A DNA stretch of 64,000 nt, taken from assembly GCA_011009095.1 (NCBI GenBank), contig VTPC01091248.1:1-64000 (forward strand), read 5' to 3'. The stretch comes from Ignelater luminosus. Its lineage: Eukaryota > Arthropoda > Insecta > Coleoptera > Elateridae. Position 1 is the stretch's first letter, and each line of letters begins with the position of its first letter. Shown here one piece after another: positions 24,810 to 36,343 of this stretch. A model generated the notes under the pieces. That model saw nothing but the letters and a program-made list of their open reading frames with translations, did no database searches and had not been told where the DNA came from. Both the position numbers and the translations under genes were made by a program.

Positions 24810-25348
24810 AAATACATGATTTTTTATGTTTTTAATTATGCATGGTAGGTAATACCAATTTGTGCAGCCGAACACCTCGATCTCTAACCTACATACAGAG
24901 TTAACCAAAAGTCTGGAAACAGTCTTATTGTAGCAATACCGATAGAATTAGGGGAATAATAACCCTTGGGGGGTATATTAAACTATCTTATATACAATCC
25001 AACAAGAAAAAAAATTAATTCATCTATCCAGTTCCGCGTAATTGATATCAACACCCTAGTATTTTGATGACATCTTCTAAATCTGCATAAAATTCTAGAT
25101 ATGACAGTGAAGAAAAAAATTAAATAAAATATTTCCCTTCGCTATAATAAATTAATGAAGTTTGCAGTTTTAGTGTATTTTAGGTATTTGTGCTCCACCT
25201 ACATCATTTAGCTGCGTCCTGTATGTGGGGAGTTGGCGTACAGCAATACAACACTTAAGGTGTAAGGCAATACGGGACATTAGCAACGGCCGTCAGCCTT
25301 GTATCATAATGGCTGTGCCTATTAACAAGACAACTTCAAATTATTTAT
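24810..25348. other. Intergenic, no feature seen
   Basis: AT-rich sequence without supported genes or inverted repeats. It separates the nucleoredoxin 3' end from the Tc-like element E. Confidence 0.4.
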
Positions 25349-27308
25349 AAAATATTTTATTATCTCTAGTAAAGTAAAAGAAAAGCTTGTATTTTTAATT
25401 TTTTAAACGCTTTTATTTTAATTTGTTGTTTTTAATTCAATTTAACGTTTATAATTTAGAAGTTAAGTAATTTTATTTTGAACATTGTTCTTAGCTTCAT
25501 AATTTCTCGAAATTGTCGTTATGTAAGTGTTTCTAGGAAACCCCAAATTAATGCAATGGAATCGCCATTATGATTGATCTTTAGAATTACCCAGGATACA
25601 CCACGAGGAGGTGATCTATCTTTGTATCCCACATAGCCCTAAAAAGAGCCGTTAATTTTTGAATTTATATCAAACGTGCAAAATGTTCCCTATTCACTTT
25701 TTCGCAGTATCATAGGCGATTGCTGAATTCCGCAACGCGTCTGCGAATTACTTTTGCAAGAATTGCTTCGTATTCGGCTATAACTCTTTAAAGCAATTCT
25801 TCTAAATTGTTAGGTAGAGTCTTATAAATTTTGGTTTTTAAGTATTCTCACAGAAGAAAATCCAGTGGTGTGAGGTCTGGCGACCGAGGCGGCCACTATA
25901 TTACTGGATTACCTCTTCCTATCTACCGATTTGGAAAAGTTTGATTCAAAAGTCGTATATTTTGTCCATAGTGGGGTGGTGCTTCATCCTGTTGGAACCA
26001 AATTTCACCATTTCGGTTGGGAACCATACAACGCAAACTAGGTACTACATGCTCTCGTAGCAAATCTAAATACATGGCACTTGTTAGATTACCCTGAATA
26101 AAAAATGGATTTACTATTCTATCGTTCATAATGTCAGCCCACACATTTAGTTTTTCTGGATAGTGGGTACGTGATTCTTTAATCCAGTGTGGATTTTCCA
26201 GTGCCCAGTATCTAAAATTATGTTTATTTACTTCTCCATTTAGAAAAGAGGTTGCCTCGTCGCTAAAGAATATATTTTGCTGAATAAATCCACCTGATTT
26301 TGTAAATCCTCAAAACTTTCACAGAATTCGAGCCTTCTGTTACTGTCTTCTACATCCAACTCTTGATGCAACTGCAATTTATAGGGCGTTGCATTTTCCT
26401 TTTTAAGGATTTTTCGCACCGATGAAGCACTAATGTCGTGATTCAGGGATAACCGGTTTGTTGAACTATGTGGTTCTTCAATAATATTTTGGATAACAGC
26501 CAAACTTTTATCAAAAGTAGTAACACTTTTGGGCCTTCCTCTATTTTCAGACGATTTTACGGTTCGGCGTTCAAACCACCTTACATAAGTTTTATAAGCA
26601 GTTGATCTAGTAACTGGCGATTCCGTCTCTGGATGATGTTGATTGAAAAAATTGCAGGCAGCTTGATAAGATATTTTTCGATCGCCAAACCCGATCATAA
26701 TCAAAATTTCAATTCGATCTTCTTCAGAGAGCTCCATTTTTAATAAAAAAGGGATATGCACTTGCACAAACACTCGAACTCGATGCAGCACAAAGCGTTT
26801 CGCAATAATAAACATAATTATGGGCAAACTGCTTAAATAGTAGTCAAAGGGTAATTAGGTAAATTCCATAAATATCATTTTATTATTTACGATTTGGCAA
26901 ATTTATTTTCGCATTCCTCTAGATAAGAATTTCTTCCAAATGTGCTTATGTGAATCACTTGACAAACTTCAAAGGAATGTAACAATTAATTATCGCTAAC
27001 TTCTTAAGACTTTCTCCAAAGCGATTAGCAGATAGTCTTATAATGATGAGTAATGCTAAAGATTTATTCTAATGGTGATTTAATTGCATTAGCTTGGGGT
27101 TTTCTAGAAATACTTACATAACGACAATTTCCAGAAATTTTCCTAAATGCAAATTAAATTAAGAGGCTAAGAACTATGCTCAAAATGAAATACTTCTAAA
27201 TTATAAACGTCAAATTAAATTTAAAACAACAAATTAAAATAAAAGCGTTTAAAAGTTTAAAAACAAAAGCATTTCCTTTACTTTACTAAAGATAATAAAA
27301 TAGTTTTT
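25349..27308 (-). mobile_element. Tc-like element E with long inverted ends, inactivated
   Basis: Two diverged inverted repeats of about 250 bp (25349-25595 and 27050-27308) bracket a minus-strand transposase. The protein starts at 26737 (MELSEEDRIEILIMIGFG) with a helix-turn-helix region including SYQAACNFFN and SVRKILKKENATPYKLQLHQ. A frameshift near 26270 is followed by the first Asp (FSDEA), then the second (QQDEAPPHY) and the third (RSPDLTPLDF). Several stops lie near the C-terminal block. This is the insect IS630/Tc-type family whose third motif reads SPDLTPLDFFLWG. The arms are only moderately matched, so the copy is old. Confidence 0.88.
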
Positions 27309-27412
27309 GCACAACCGCCTGTAAAGTTGGCGTTTTACAACTAGTTGTCAATGTCGAAAGTTGATAATTATAAACATTTGCAATTAAATTCACGTATCGA
27401 TGTTATAATGGC
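27303..27412 (-). repeat. Dispersed repeat, copy 2
   Basis: Reverse complement of the repeat at 12773-12885, including TTGTCAATGTCGAAAGTTGA. It abuts the right end of element E, so either E inserted next to it or it is part of the same composite. Confidence 0.65.
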
Positions 27413-28005
27413 CGTATCGATGTCGTAATGAAATCATTATACAGTGTGTCCCAATTTCGATGCTCACTATTGGGCTATTGGGATCTCGGAAATTGTAAGA
27501 GATACGAAGTCGGTTAAATTAGAAAAGTTTTGGCTATTTTGGAGATCAGTTTATTTATGATTTTGTTTTTTCAAAAAAGTTCACGGCTCACTAGATATTT
27601 GCTAAAAAACGAATATCTCTTAACGACGTATATCAGCAGATGAGAAATCACCGTGAGGTTTTGCGGGTGACCACTCAATCCATTTTAAACACTGAAAGAC
27701 GTCACTTTAAATAAGTTGTTTTTTGTTTTTCTTTAATTATTTAATTAATTCTATAAATCAGTGACACTTTTTACGGGTGGCGGTGTCTATAGTCGGTGCT
27801 CGGGCACCAGATTTTAAAAAATCTACTCGTTTCAGTACCAAGCGTCTAATTGACTCAAATTTGAAATGCAGATAAGTACAAATAGCAGAAATGAATGCCT
27901 TTTGGGCAGGTTAAATTAGGGTTTATTCAACGCAACAAGGCAAAGCAATAATCAATCAATATAATATAAACCATGGGCAAGTAGTATTAAACGGGTGCAT
28001 ACCCA
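27413..28005. other. Stretch with one orphan element end
   Basis: CAGTGTGTCCCAATTTCGAT near 27442 is the end phrase of a Tc-like foldback family. The following text (GGGATCTCGGAAATTGTAAGAG) resembles the arm ends of the element at 41403. No partner end was found. Confidence 0.45.
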
Positions 28006-28361
28006 CAGTGGCGGAGAAGTTTTTGCCCCCCCCCCCCCGGAGTAAGAAAAATGAAAAAAAAAAACTTTTATCAAGAAAACATTCATTTAATAGGAATGTA
28101 TGGTGTCTAGCTTTAATCATGCGTTGTTTTTAATGTTGAAATCTAGTAAAACTAATAAATATCTGGCAAGATTTACTGCCACCTGTAAACCGGATGTCTT
28201 GGCTGGTGCCTTCAAGGAACATTTCTGTGGAAATCTTAATTTGTTTGTTAAATTATTTTATTAAAATCATCTAGTTACTTTGTGTGTTAACATTTAATTA
28301 CAAATAAATAATTTCAAATATATTTCGCCCCCCCTTGATTTAAATCCTGGATTCGCTACTG
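28006..28361. mobile_element. Short non-autonomous element with C/G runs
   Basis: CAGTGGCGGAG at the left and CGCTACTG at the right form short imperfect inverted ends, each followed inward by a run of C (15 C's on the left, 8 on the right). This arrangement is common in insect MITEs of hAT-like or related type. No clear target duplication and no coding region. Confidence 0.6.
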
Positions 28362-29110
28362 CTTACTCACCAAGCTATCCAAAACCATGCAAAGTGGAGT
28401 CTAGGCAAGTTTGGACACTAGTAGAGGATAGGAAAGACGTGCTAACGAAATGGTAGGGTGTCGGTGGCTTGTGTATGTGTTGACAAGGTAGACGTCGAAA
28501 TACAAACTGTTTAATGAATTCGAGTATTAGAGACGAGATAAAATGCCGGTCGAGTTTTTACTTTCTAGTTTTTTACTAGGAAAGTTACGGCTGGAAATTT
28601 GAAGATTTCTTTACTTTTAAGAGTTTTTTTAAACAACTAGACAAATCGATTCTTTTTAGATTATTAATGAGCATTGTTACCCTCAACTTTGATCTTATAT
28701 CTCGTCTAGTTCTCAAGATCCTCAAATTTGAATAACCCAGTAGGTAGAAAATGGTCATATAAAATGCACCTAGTAAAGGAATCCACAAGGTGTTATTATT
28801 AATAATAGGCATTTTATGAAAATAGAATTGGATTTACTGCATTTTGCAAATTTCATTGATTCAGATTCAGTACAAGAAAGAAATAGTTGTATCTAAGATC
28901 TGTTCATCTTACAGTTTTTATTTGGTTCCCGACCGTGACGGAACCGTTTGGCAAAGATGTTTCGATATAATACCTTCAATTGAAGTTATTTTATGTTAGC
29001 TTTTTATACAGATTATAAAAATTGATTCCACCAACAGAACTGCAATCATATTGCCTATATTACCAACAATTATGGCATTATTATTTTATATTCATGAAGT
29101 CTACCAGACA
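28362..29110. other. Intergenic, no supported gene
   Basis: An open frame on - at 28585-28812 (75 codons) is hydrophobic then basic but matches nothing I know, and I do not call it a gene. Confidence 0.4.
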
Positions 29111-30205
29111 TACAGTGCGTTCATTTTAAAACGATCCACCCTTAATATCTCGTAAACAAATGAGGATATGGAAATATGAAAAAACACCTCAATCTCTTTA
29201 TGGAGAGAGGCATTAAAATATATAGTTAACTTATTCATAGAGGTCACTGTGTTTGCTCTCGCACACATAACCTCAAAAATCTTAAATGACACTCCTCCAC
29301 TTGCAATACACGCTTTGAAAGGGAACAACAATAGTAATCTTTTAGTGAAAACCAAATTCAAATCGACCTACTTGATCATAGCGAAAAACGTCTCATTTTA
29401 GTTAAGAATTTAAATCGCGTTAGGTAAGTAAATCAATATATTTCGATTGTTTTGGTGTTTATTTTGCATGCAATAGAAGGTGAAAACAAAAGTGAGGAAA
29501 CAACACGAAATCAGTAATTTCTGAAGACAACACCTAAACGTAGCAATTAACCTTAATAGTTCAATTCACCTTATGCAATACCAAGCATGTCAAGTTGCAC
29601 TTGTTTCTCATCTAAAGTAAATATTAAAACAATCAAGATGCAATAATTTACATAAAAAATTAGCATTACTTTTGTTATTATAATCAGATAGTAACTTTGA
29701 ATCAAGGTAGCCAATTCAACCATCTCAGTGATAATTCTTAGTGAAGAATAACTGCCACCAAACATATTTGGAGTCGACTAGTGTGAATTGAGATGCTAAT
29801 GTGAGTTGCTAGGTTATGAACTTTCTGTTGTTCTTTTTCAATTGTTTTGATTTTTAATTGACAGTTTAATTTAATTTATTCAATTAAAAATGAATACGTT
29901 TTTTCTGTTTCATATCTGAACTAAACACTAAAACAATTTAAATGCGTCTATTTACCTTGTTAACGCGATTTAAACCCATCACTAAAACGAGACGTTTTGT
30001 GCTGTAATTTTCAATCTAGTGGATCTATTTACTTTGGTTTTATCGGTTTTACCAAGACTGCTATTGTCACAGTGACCTCTATGATTGAGTTAATTATATA
30101 TTCTAATATTTCTGTCCAGAAAATAGATTGACATGTTTTTTCTTAGATATTTTCATTTGTTTACAAGACATTATAGGTGGATCATTTTAAAATGAACACA
30201 CGGTA
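29111..30205. mobile_element. Foldback element with arms of about 280-350 bp
   Basis: The left arm begins TACAGTGCGTTCATTTTAAA and the right arm is its diverged reverse complement ending at 30205. The similarity continues inward through ATAGAGGTCACTGTG and TTTAAATCGCGTTA to about 29462 and 29920. It is flanked by TA. There is no coding content. It lies 220 bases beyond the CDC45 stop. Similar in build to the elements at 38100 and 41403 but with different sequence. Confidence 0.88.
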
Positions 30206-30428
30206 TAAACAGATCACATATGATAAAATTTTGTAAATACATCAGTTCAACCAAGAATTCTTACAAAGATTTGTAAGAAATGCATTAATACAATATTACA
30301 GAATAAAACTCATGGCCATTTATTACATTCTATTATATACAAAATTTTTCAGAAAAGTTACAAACACATATTACTGTGTACTATAATACAATAAATAACT
30401 CTTAACAACTACATAATCTTCATTGAAG

Positions 30429-32680
30429 TTAACTCAACAATGCAGTCAATGCATCCAAAAATCGTGTTCGATCTTTAATTGGTATATCAAAATCTACAAC
30501 AAAAAAATAAAAGGCTTATAATATTACTTGCTGTTTTGAATTCCTTACAGGCAGTGTCAAAATAATCACATGTTGTATTATAATTAATTTGTTCGGCTGC
30601 TTGATCAAAGGCCTTTCCAAAGAAGCTGTAAAATAATAAAGTTGATTATAAACAAGTTACAAATAAATTCAAATCATATTTACTTTTTAGGAGAGTTCTC
30701 ACAAAGTGGAGGGATTCCCATAATAATGCACATCCCACTCTCCATATCTTTATTGGCAGAAACAATTAATGGAAGACTAGATGCTTTACGGTTCCTTGAC
30801 ATTGCAACATATGCCCGAATTATAAATTGAGCTAGTAATGCAAGTATGTGTTGATGTGAAAACATAAACCAATCGACACATCCCTAAAGATACCAAACAA
30901 TTAATGAAATATTATCGCCCACAATAATCAACTTACTTCTTGTACTATGTAATAGATAAATGGCCCTGCAGAAATAATCTGTTTCATTTCTAATGCACTC
31001 TGAACAGTCTTAAATAAAGTCTTCGTAATTCCTTTTCCTTTGTCAATAGCATTATTTAAAATAATTCTATGAGATCTTGACAAGCAATCAAGGGCCAACT
31101 GAAAGCTTTCTTCTGGTCTTTTACTTCTTGGCTACAAAATATAAATAATAAAATTATGATTTTTTTAATAATACAACACATTACCGATGATTCTAATATC
31201 GTCAGCATTCCATAAACAACATCGCAGGCACAATATTTATTTCTGTAACCGTATGTCATAACAAATGTTGCATAAATAATGTCTGTAAGACCATATTTTT
31301 CCGATAATCTTTCTATAGATCCTGAGAATTCTTGTCTTAATTGTAAATCCATTGACAGAAAATTCTGCCTACTTTGGGCCAGAGGTAATCTAAAAACATA
31401 AAAATAATTACATGCTAAATATTTTAATTATTATCGTAAAACAAAGCTAAACACAGCTCTTTGATTACTAATAATTAGATGCGCAATAGTGGTTTAAAAA
31501 CTACTTGTTTTGAAAATGTAAAAAGTATTAACTGTACCCCTTAAATCAAATAAAATACATACCCCATATCAGCAAGTAATTCATGTAAACGTTTATCTCC
31601 TTTAAGTGACCATAATTTTAATTTGCATGCTGTGAACATGGAATATTTTAAACTGGCTTCAACAGACCAGTGCCTATATAAAACTAACTTTAAATCTCTC
31701 TCAAATGAAATTTTTAATGAAGTCGCATCATCAGTATCACTAGATCTATTTTGTAAACGAGTTGTATGTGCTTGTAAATTGCCAGTTTCCAATACGTATT
31801 GCGTGTTTTCAATTTTACCAAAAATCAGTTGTTCTGTTAAAGCTACTATAGCATACCACAATAAATCTTTATCATCTCTGTTTAACTTCCAAGCTAAATC
31901 AAACATCACAAGTGCACTCTACAAAACCATTAATATTTCAATAACAATCAGCGCCATGAAAGATACAAGACTTACGGCTTTTGAATAATATGTGAATTGT
32001 GTATAATCAAATATAAGTTTTGCTCTATTTGCTTCCCAAAGTCTCCTTTCTCGTCTTTTTAAAATTTCCTCTTCACCTAATCTTCTTCTTTTAGCAGCTC
32101 TTTCCTCAGATTCATCTTCACTTTCATTCTGACTATTTTCACTTTCATCAGCATCAGACTTAAAAGTAATTTTGATAATAATTTGTTATTAACTTTTATA
32201 AAAACTCACTGTTTGCTCTCTGAAGATATCATGAAAATCGGGAATTTGAACGTCCTCTTCCATATTCCACATTAACCTAATTTGTCCATTGCTATAAATA
32301 TTACAAAGGTCTGTTGGTCTATGCGAGTCAAGAATAAAAAATATGATATCGTCATCTGGGTCCAATAATTCCACAATATCAACTGTACCCCCACAGTTTA
32401 TTAAAACGAAGTATTTCACATCATTACAATTCTCACTAAAGATCTTTCTCAAATCACTTACACCTCGAACTATATCCAATGTATAGAGTGTCTGATTATG
32501 TTTTAATAAAGACTGTAAGATTTTACAAGTACAAATGCTGTCTATATCGTAATGTGTAATTAAGCATATTCTCTACAAAAATAAAAATTACAAAATATTT
32601 TTTCTAAAAGCTCTATGCAATACACTTACTTTTCCTGTTATAAATTCGTAAAAATCTGTCTTTATATTTTCCAAATACAT
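30429..32680 (-). CDS. CDC45: CDC45, replicative CMG helicase subunit
   Basis: Nine exons on - join in phase to 564 residues, against 566 in human: 32680-32630, 32572-32210, 32158-31976, 31918-31563, 31389-31185, 31131-30937, 30883-30684, 30625-30549 and 30493-30429. CDC45 joins MCM2-7 and GINS to form the CMG helicase that unwinds nuclear DNA in S phase. The family is clear from HYDIDSICTCKILQSLL, FVLINCGGTVDIVELLDPDD and FFILDSHRPTDLCNIY, which form the DHH-phosphoesterase-like domain. An acidic-basic linker follows (SDADESENSQNESEDESEER then AAKRRR), and the C-terminal half ends FLDALTALLS. The usual DHH metal ligands are degenerate in this family, so it is not expected to be an enzyme. 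The start is the first ATG before the RICLITH block and gives a short leader exon of 17 codons. Introns are short (56-170 nt). Confidence 0.97.
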
Positions 32681-33177
32681 CTTTTTTTTTACAATTTTCC
32701 AGCAAGAGTTCGTTAGCTAGCCATCTTCAAACTAATATAACTAAACATAACCAAAATAACCTACAAAAACAAAAACATCCCCGCCAAAGTATTTTCAAGA
32801 AGTGTTTTTCGAGGTTGGTACGTTGGTAGTACTTATGCTACAGAAGTACGTTCAGATATTCCCACATGTAATCACTTTCGATTCACTGATCATTAATATA
32901 AAGTTCCTTAAACTAAAACAAATAAAATTACTAAAAAACTCTAATACTCGTTATTACATTCATTCTTATTAAATAAGCGCGTGTAAAGTTAGTGGTAGAA
33001 AGTGTCTACTACAAATGCAATAAAAAAAGACAGTGATAACAATAATAATGTATATTGCAACAACATTATAATTAACAAAGATATTTAAAATATCACATAA
33101 AAAGCTTAAGCCTAGACTGTTGCATTCTAAGACTGAGCAAATTGTCTAATTATCTCTATTATAATTTACATTATTAT
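32681..33177. other. Intergenic between CDC45 and MTFP1, likely CDC45 promoter
   Basis: Only 497 bases separate the CDC45 start from the MTFP1 stop on the same strand. The CDC45 promoter and 5' UTR must be here. I see no clear TATA box or named element. Confidence 0.4.
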
Positions 33178-35558
33178 CTATGGAGAGAGTTTTCTAAGCG
33201 TGACGTCTAATACGTCATCAACTAAATTATCTATAGGCCTAATTATAAATGGAATAGTGGCCAATCCAATACTAGTTACTACCCATTTTCTTATGCTACT
33301 GGGAAAAACTTTATTCTTTTCTAGAATTAGATTTACCAATGCACATGTTCTGTTTATTGTAAAGCCAGGAATAATAACAGAAGCAAACATCTGCCAGATT
33401 AAAGTATCACTGGCTACATAAATTGTTTTTTTCAGTTGCATTTTGTGGTGTTTCGTTTCCTATAATGTAAAATAAAAAAATTAAAACATTAAAAATGTGC
33501 CAATTATAGCCAATTCAGAACTTAAAATTAGTTGTTCAGAAATTATTCACGTACCATCTGCATCAAAAAATCTTTATTCAATGAGATTGCTCATAAAGTG
33601 TGTAAGATTCATGTATATGTCCAAAAGTATTTAAGCGTTATCTACAAACGTAGAAGTTCCACAATCAAGATGTTTGAATAAAAATCATTCTTAATCATCT
33701 TAATAAAGAATCTTAGAAAATTAAACTCACAATAATCTGTGCTTCACTGCAACAATCTTTATAAGAAGATTCTACGGTATGACAAAACTGTTACAGTGAA
33801 AGCCCTCTCGTACGGACCAAATTTTAGTGACCATCCTTGTCTGTTCAAGAAAGCTTTCACTGTATGTAACCTATTCCAGATTATTTAAGATATCGGTCGG
33901 GAATGGACCATGGTATAAGAAAGGATGATATTACAACTCCGCTTAGATCTTGAAGACATATTATCTACGCCCTTCTGACAAAATCCGCTAGGGTCGCGGC
34001 AATCGGGAAATTCAATCATTTCAATGTAAATTCAAATAGAGGAGAAAAAAAGGGATTAACCGGTTCACCCCCACTTTTTCCTCTATTTGAATTTACATTG
34101 AAATGATCGAATCGTCCAATTGCCGCGATATATATGCAATTGATATTCAAATTTCACAACTAATGTAACTTACCAACACTGAACAATTTCACTAATTCAC
34201 TTACAAAATATACAAGTTGATTTCACTCAAATAATACAAGCTTTTATGAGATTATTTCTTTGAAAGTTAAGGTTAGGTTATGTGCACGTGTTTTGCATTG
34301 TTTTTTACCCCTCTACATCTGGACAGAAAATAGTGGTCTGCGCATAGACCGCGAGTTTCTAGAAGTGGAGGACAAAATCTAGGGGAAGTGATCCAACTGA
34401 TTCTGTAAGGTATAAACTGTGACACCACAGTTAATACTCAAAAGAGATTTTCAATATTTTATGAATGGCAAGTGTAAAATTATTTTGACACTAAATAAGA
34501 CATCTAAAGAAACACCAGTATTCGTTTGAATATTAATAGAAATTAAAATGACTTTTACTTTACATAATCTAACCTTTATGTGTGTCTGATGCTGTCCTGA
34601 CTTTTCTACGGCATCAAATTATTATGACCAATCAACATCTAAAATAAGTTGTAGTGGTAGAAATTGTCTGTTTAGCATTTTGATATAATTAGTCTTGGAA
34701 TTATTTATTTCAAAATCAGCATAGAAATTGGGTTCACGGTAATATTTCTTTTCTTCTAAATTCCTTTTAGGCCAAATTTGAGTCCCTATATGCCAATGAT
34801 TGCTTATTAGAATCGATATCCTTTTGGGATATTTCATATACTAATTTGCATTTTGGAAATAAGTCAACATTCTTAAAAGAAATTTTAATTAACAAATAGT
34901 GGATGTAAATTGAACATTTATATTTTAATTATACTTGCGGGTTTAAATGCTGTATTACAGGATTGTGAACATTCCATGCATTAAAGGATAAGAGAGAATT
35001 TATTTAATAGATTTCACATGCAGCGACACAAAATATTACCTAAAATATTGACTTGATATACATTGATATTTGTTACTAAAATAAAATTCGATTTGGCCTA
35101 GAAAAGTAGAAAGAGATTCTGACATCAGTTTCAAACTCTCATAAACGATCATTGCCATTTGGGACTCTAGACTGGATGAAGATTCTATTTTGTGCATGTG
35201 CTATTATTGAATGCAACCATACAGGTGCAAAATAAAATTTCATTTCTGAACACATCGCCATTTAAAAATGGTAGGTATACAACGTACCATACAAAAACTT
35301 ACATTATACATTTCTTTGGTTTTACTAAACGTGTCAGCTAACACGTATGCTGTTGCTAAACCATAAGTACTCCAAACTAATTTTGCCCCTATTATGCTAC
35401 GAAATGCTTCACCTACTTCATTTGAATAACCTACAAATTAAGCTTTTGGTAGATTATTGATACTTATCTGCAATTATGTACCTACCTAAATATCGTATAG
35501 GTGTATCTCTATATATATCAACCTTTTTTTGAGAATGTTCAGTTTTGTCTTCACTCAT
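33178..35558 (-). CDS. MTFP1: Mitochondrial fission process protein 1 (MTP18)
   Basis: Three exons on - join in phase to 160 residues: 35558-35486, 35430-35303 and 33459-33178. The protein begins MSEDKTEHSQKKVDIYRDTP and continues IRYLGYSNEVGEAFRS and VWSTYGLATAYVLADTFSKT. The last exon gives WQMFASVIIPGFTINR and GLATIPFIIRPIDNLVD. This is the MTP18 family, small inner-membrane proteins with several hydrophobic segments that promote mitochondrial fission together with DRP1. The length is close to the 166 residues of the human protein. The second intron is 1.8 kb and contains two hairpin-type repeats (33790-33870 and 33994-34128). The start is the first ATG ahead of the conserved D-x-x-R-D-T-P-x-R-Y-L-G block. 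Confidence 0.94.
33790..33870. repeat. Imperfect inverted repeat in the MTFP1 intron
   Basis: GTTACAGTGAAAGC at 33790-33803 pairs with GCTTTCACTGTATGTAAC at 33853-33870, allowing a small bulge. The loop is about 50 bases. It lies just left of the larger hairpin at 33994 and could belong to the same insertion. Confidence 0.65.
33994..34128. repeat. Large near-perfect hairpin, about 55-bp arms
   Basis: The left arm (TCGCGGCAATCGGGAAATTC.. to about 34050) matches the reverse complement of the right arm (34073-34128, ending CAATTGCCGCGA) with few differences. The inner half, AATCATTTCAATGTAAATTC followed by AAATAGAGGA, is almost perfect. The loop is about 20 bases and holds ACCGGTT. It is a foldback MITE or a strong hairpin in the transcript of the second MTFP1 intron. 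Confidence 0.85.
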
Positions 35559-36343
35559 TTTATTAAGAACTATGGAATTTCCCAGTAGCTAATGTTTGTA
35601 TTTACTGGAAATCCTTTTAGGTTATCTAATCCAAAGAAGGTCACATGATACCACAGAATTCACTTTATATTGTAAAGTTCTGTAGTTGGAATTACCAAAA
35701 ATGTAGATAGATTGACATTTCATCAGCCAAGTCGATCCAAGTCATGCATTTCATAAATGTATTAATTAAGAATATGAATGACGTGACACTGAATTTTAAA
35801 GTAAAACTTATTCAAGAACTATTTGGGTTTTTCCTGTTGTTTTCTGAATCATATTTCATGTATTATATACGTAAATATATTTTAGACCAATTAAAAGTTA
35901 TGAATGAAATTAAATTATTTTGTATAATGTAACTTACGAGAAAACCTTTCGATCGAAGTTTTGAAAGGATGCGCAACAGGCGCAAGACCTCAAAGTTTTT
36001 TCAAAAGTTCCGTATTTTCAAAAGTAAAATTTAAAATTGGATAAAGAGGAAAGTTGAGCTCTTTATCTCAATGCACAAAACCACAAATGAAATTGGGAAT
36101 TTTGACAATTAAGCCCAAAATTCTGGACGTAACTAGATAAATAGTACTAACGTTTTTTTAGACTTGATACTGAGATTTGAAGTAAAACATGATACTGCAT
36201 TAGCAATAAACACTTCTAATCTATATTTATTTAAAACTAGATTTACAATTGCAATTACATACATAATTAGAAACCAAACATTTTTATTTGCGCAATCATT
36301 TTACAAAACAAATACCTACGTATTATTTATAATACATTTATTT
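35559..36343. other. Intergenic between MTFP1 start and CYP4 3' end
   Basis: Contains the MTFP1 promoter region. No supported gene. Open frames at 35744-35932 and 36164-36394 are AT-driven and not credible. Confidence 0.4.

Noticed and set aside
33200-33421. 73-codon frame on plus
   Set aside because: Antisense shadow of the last MTFP1 exon.
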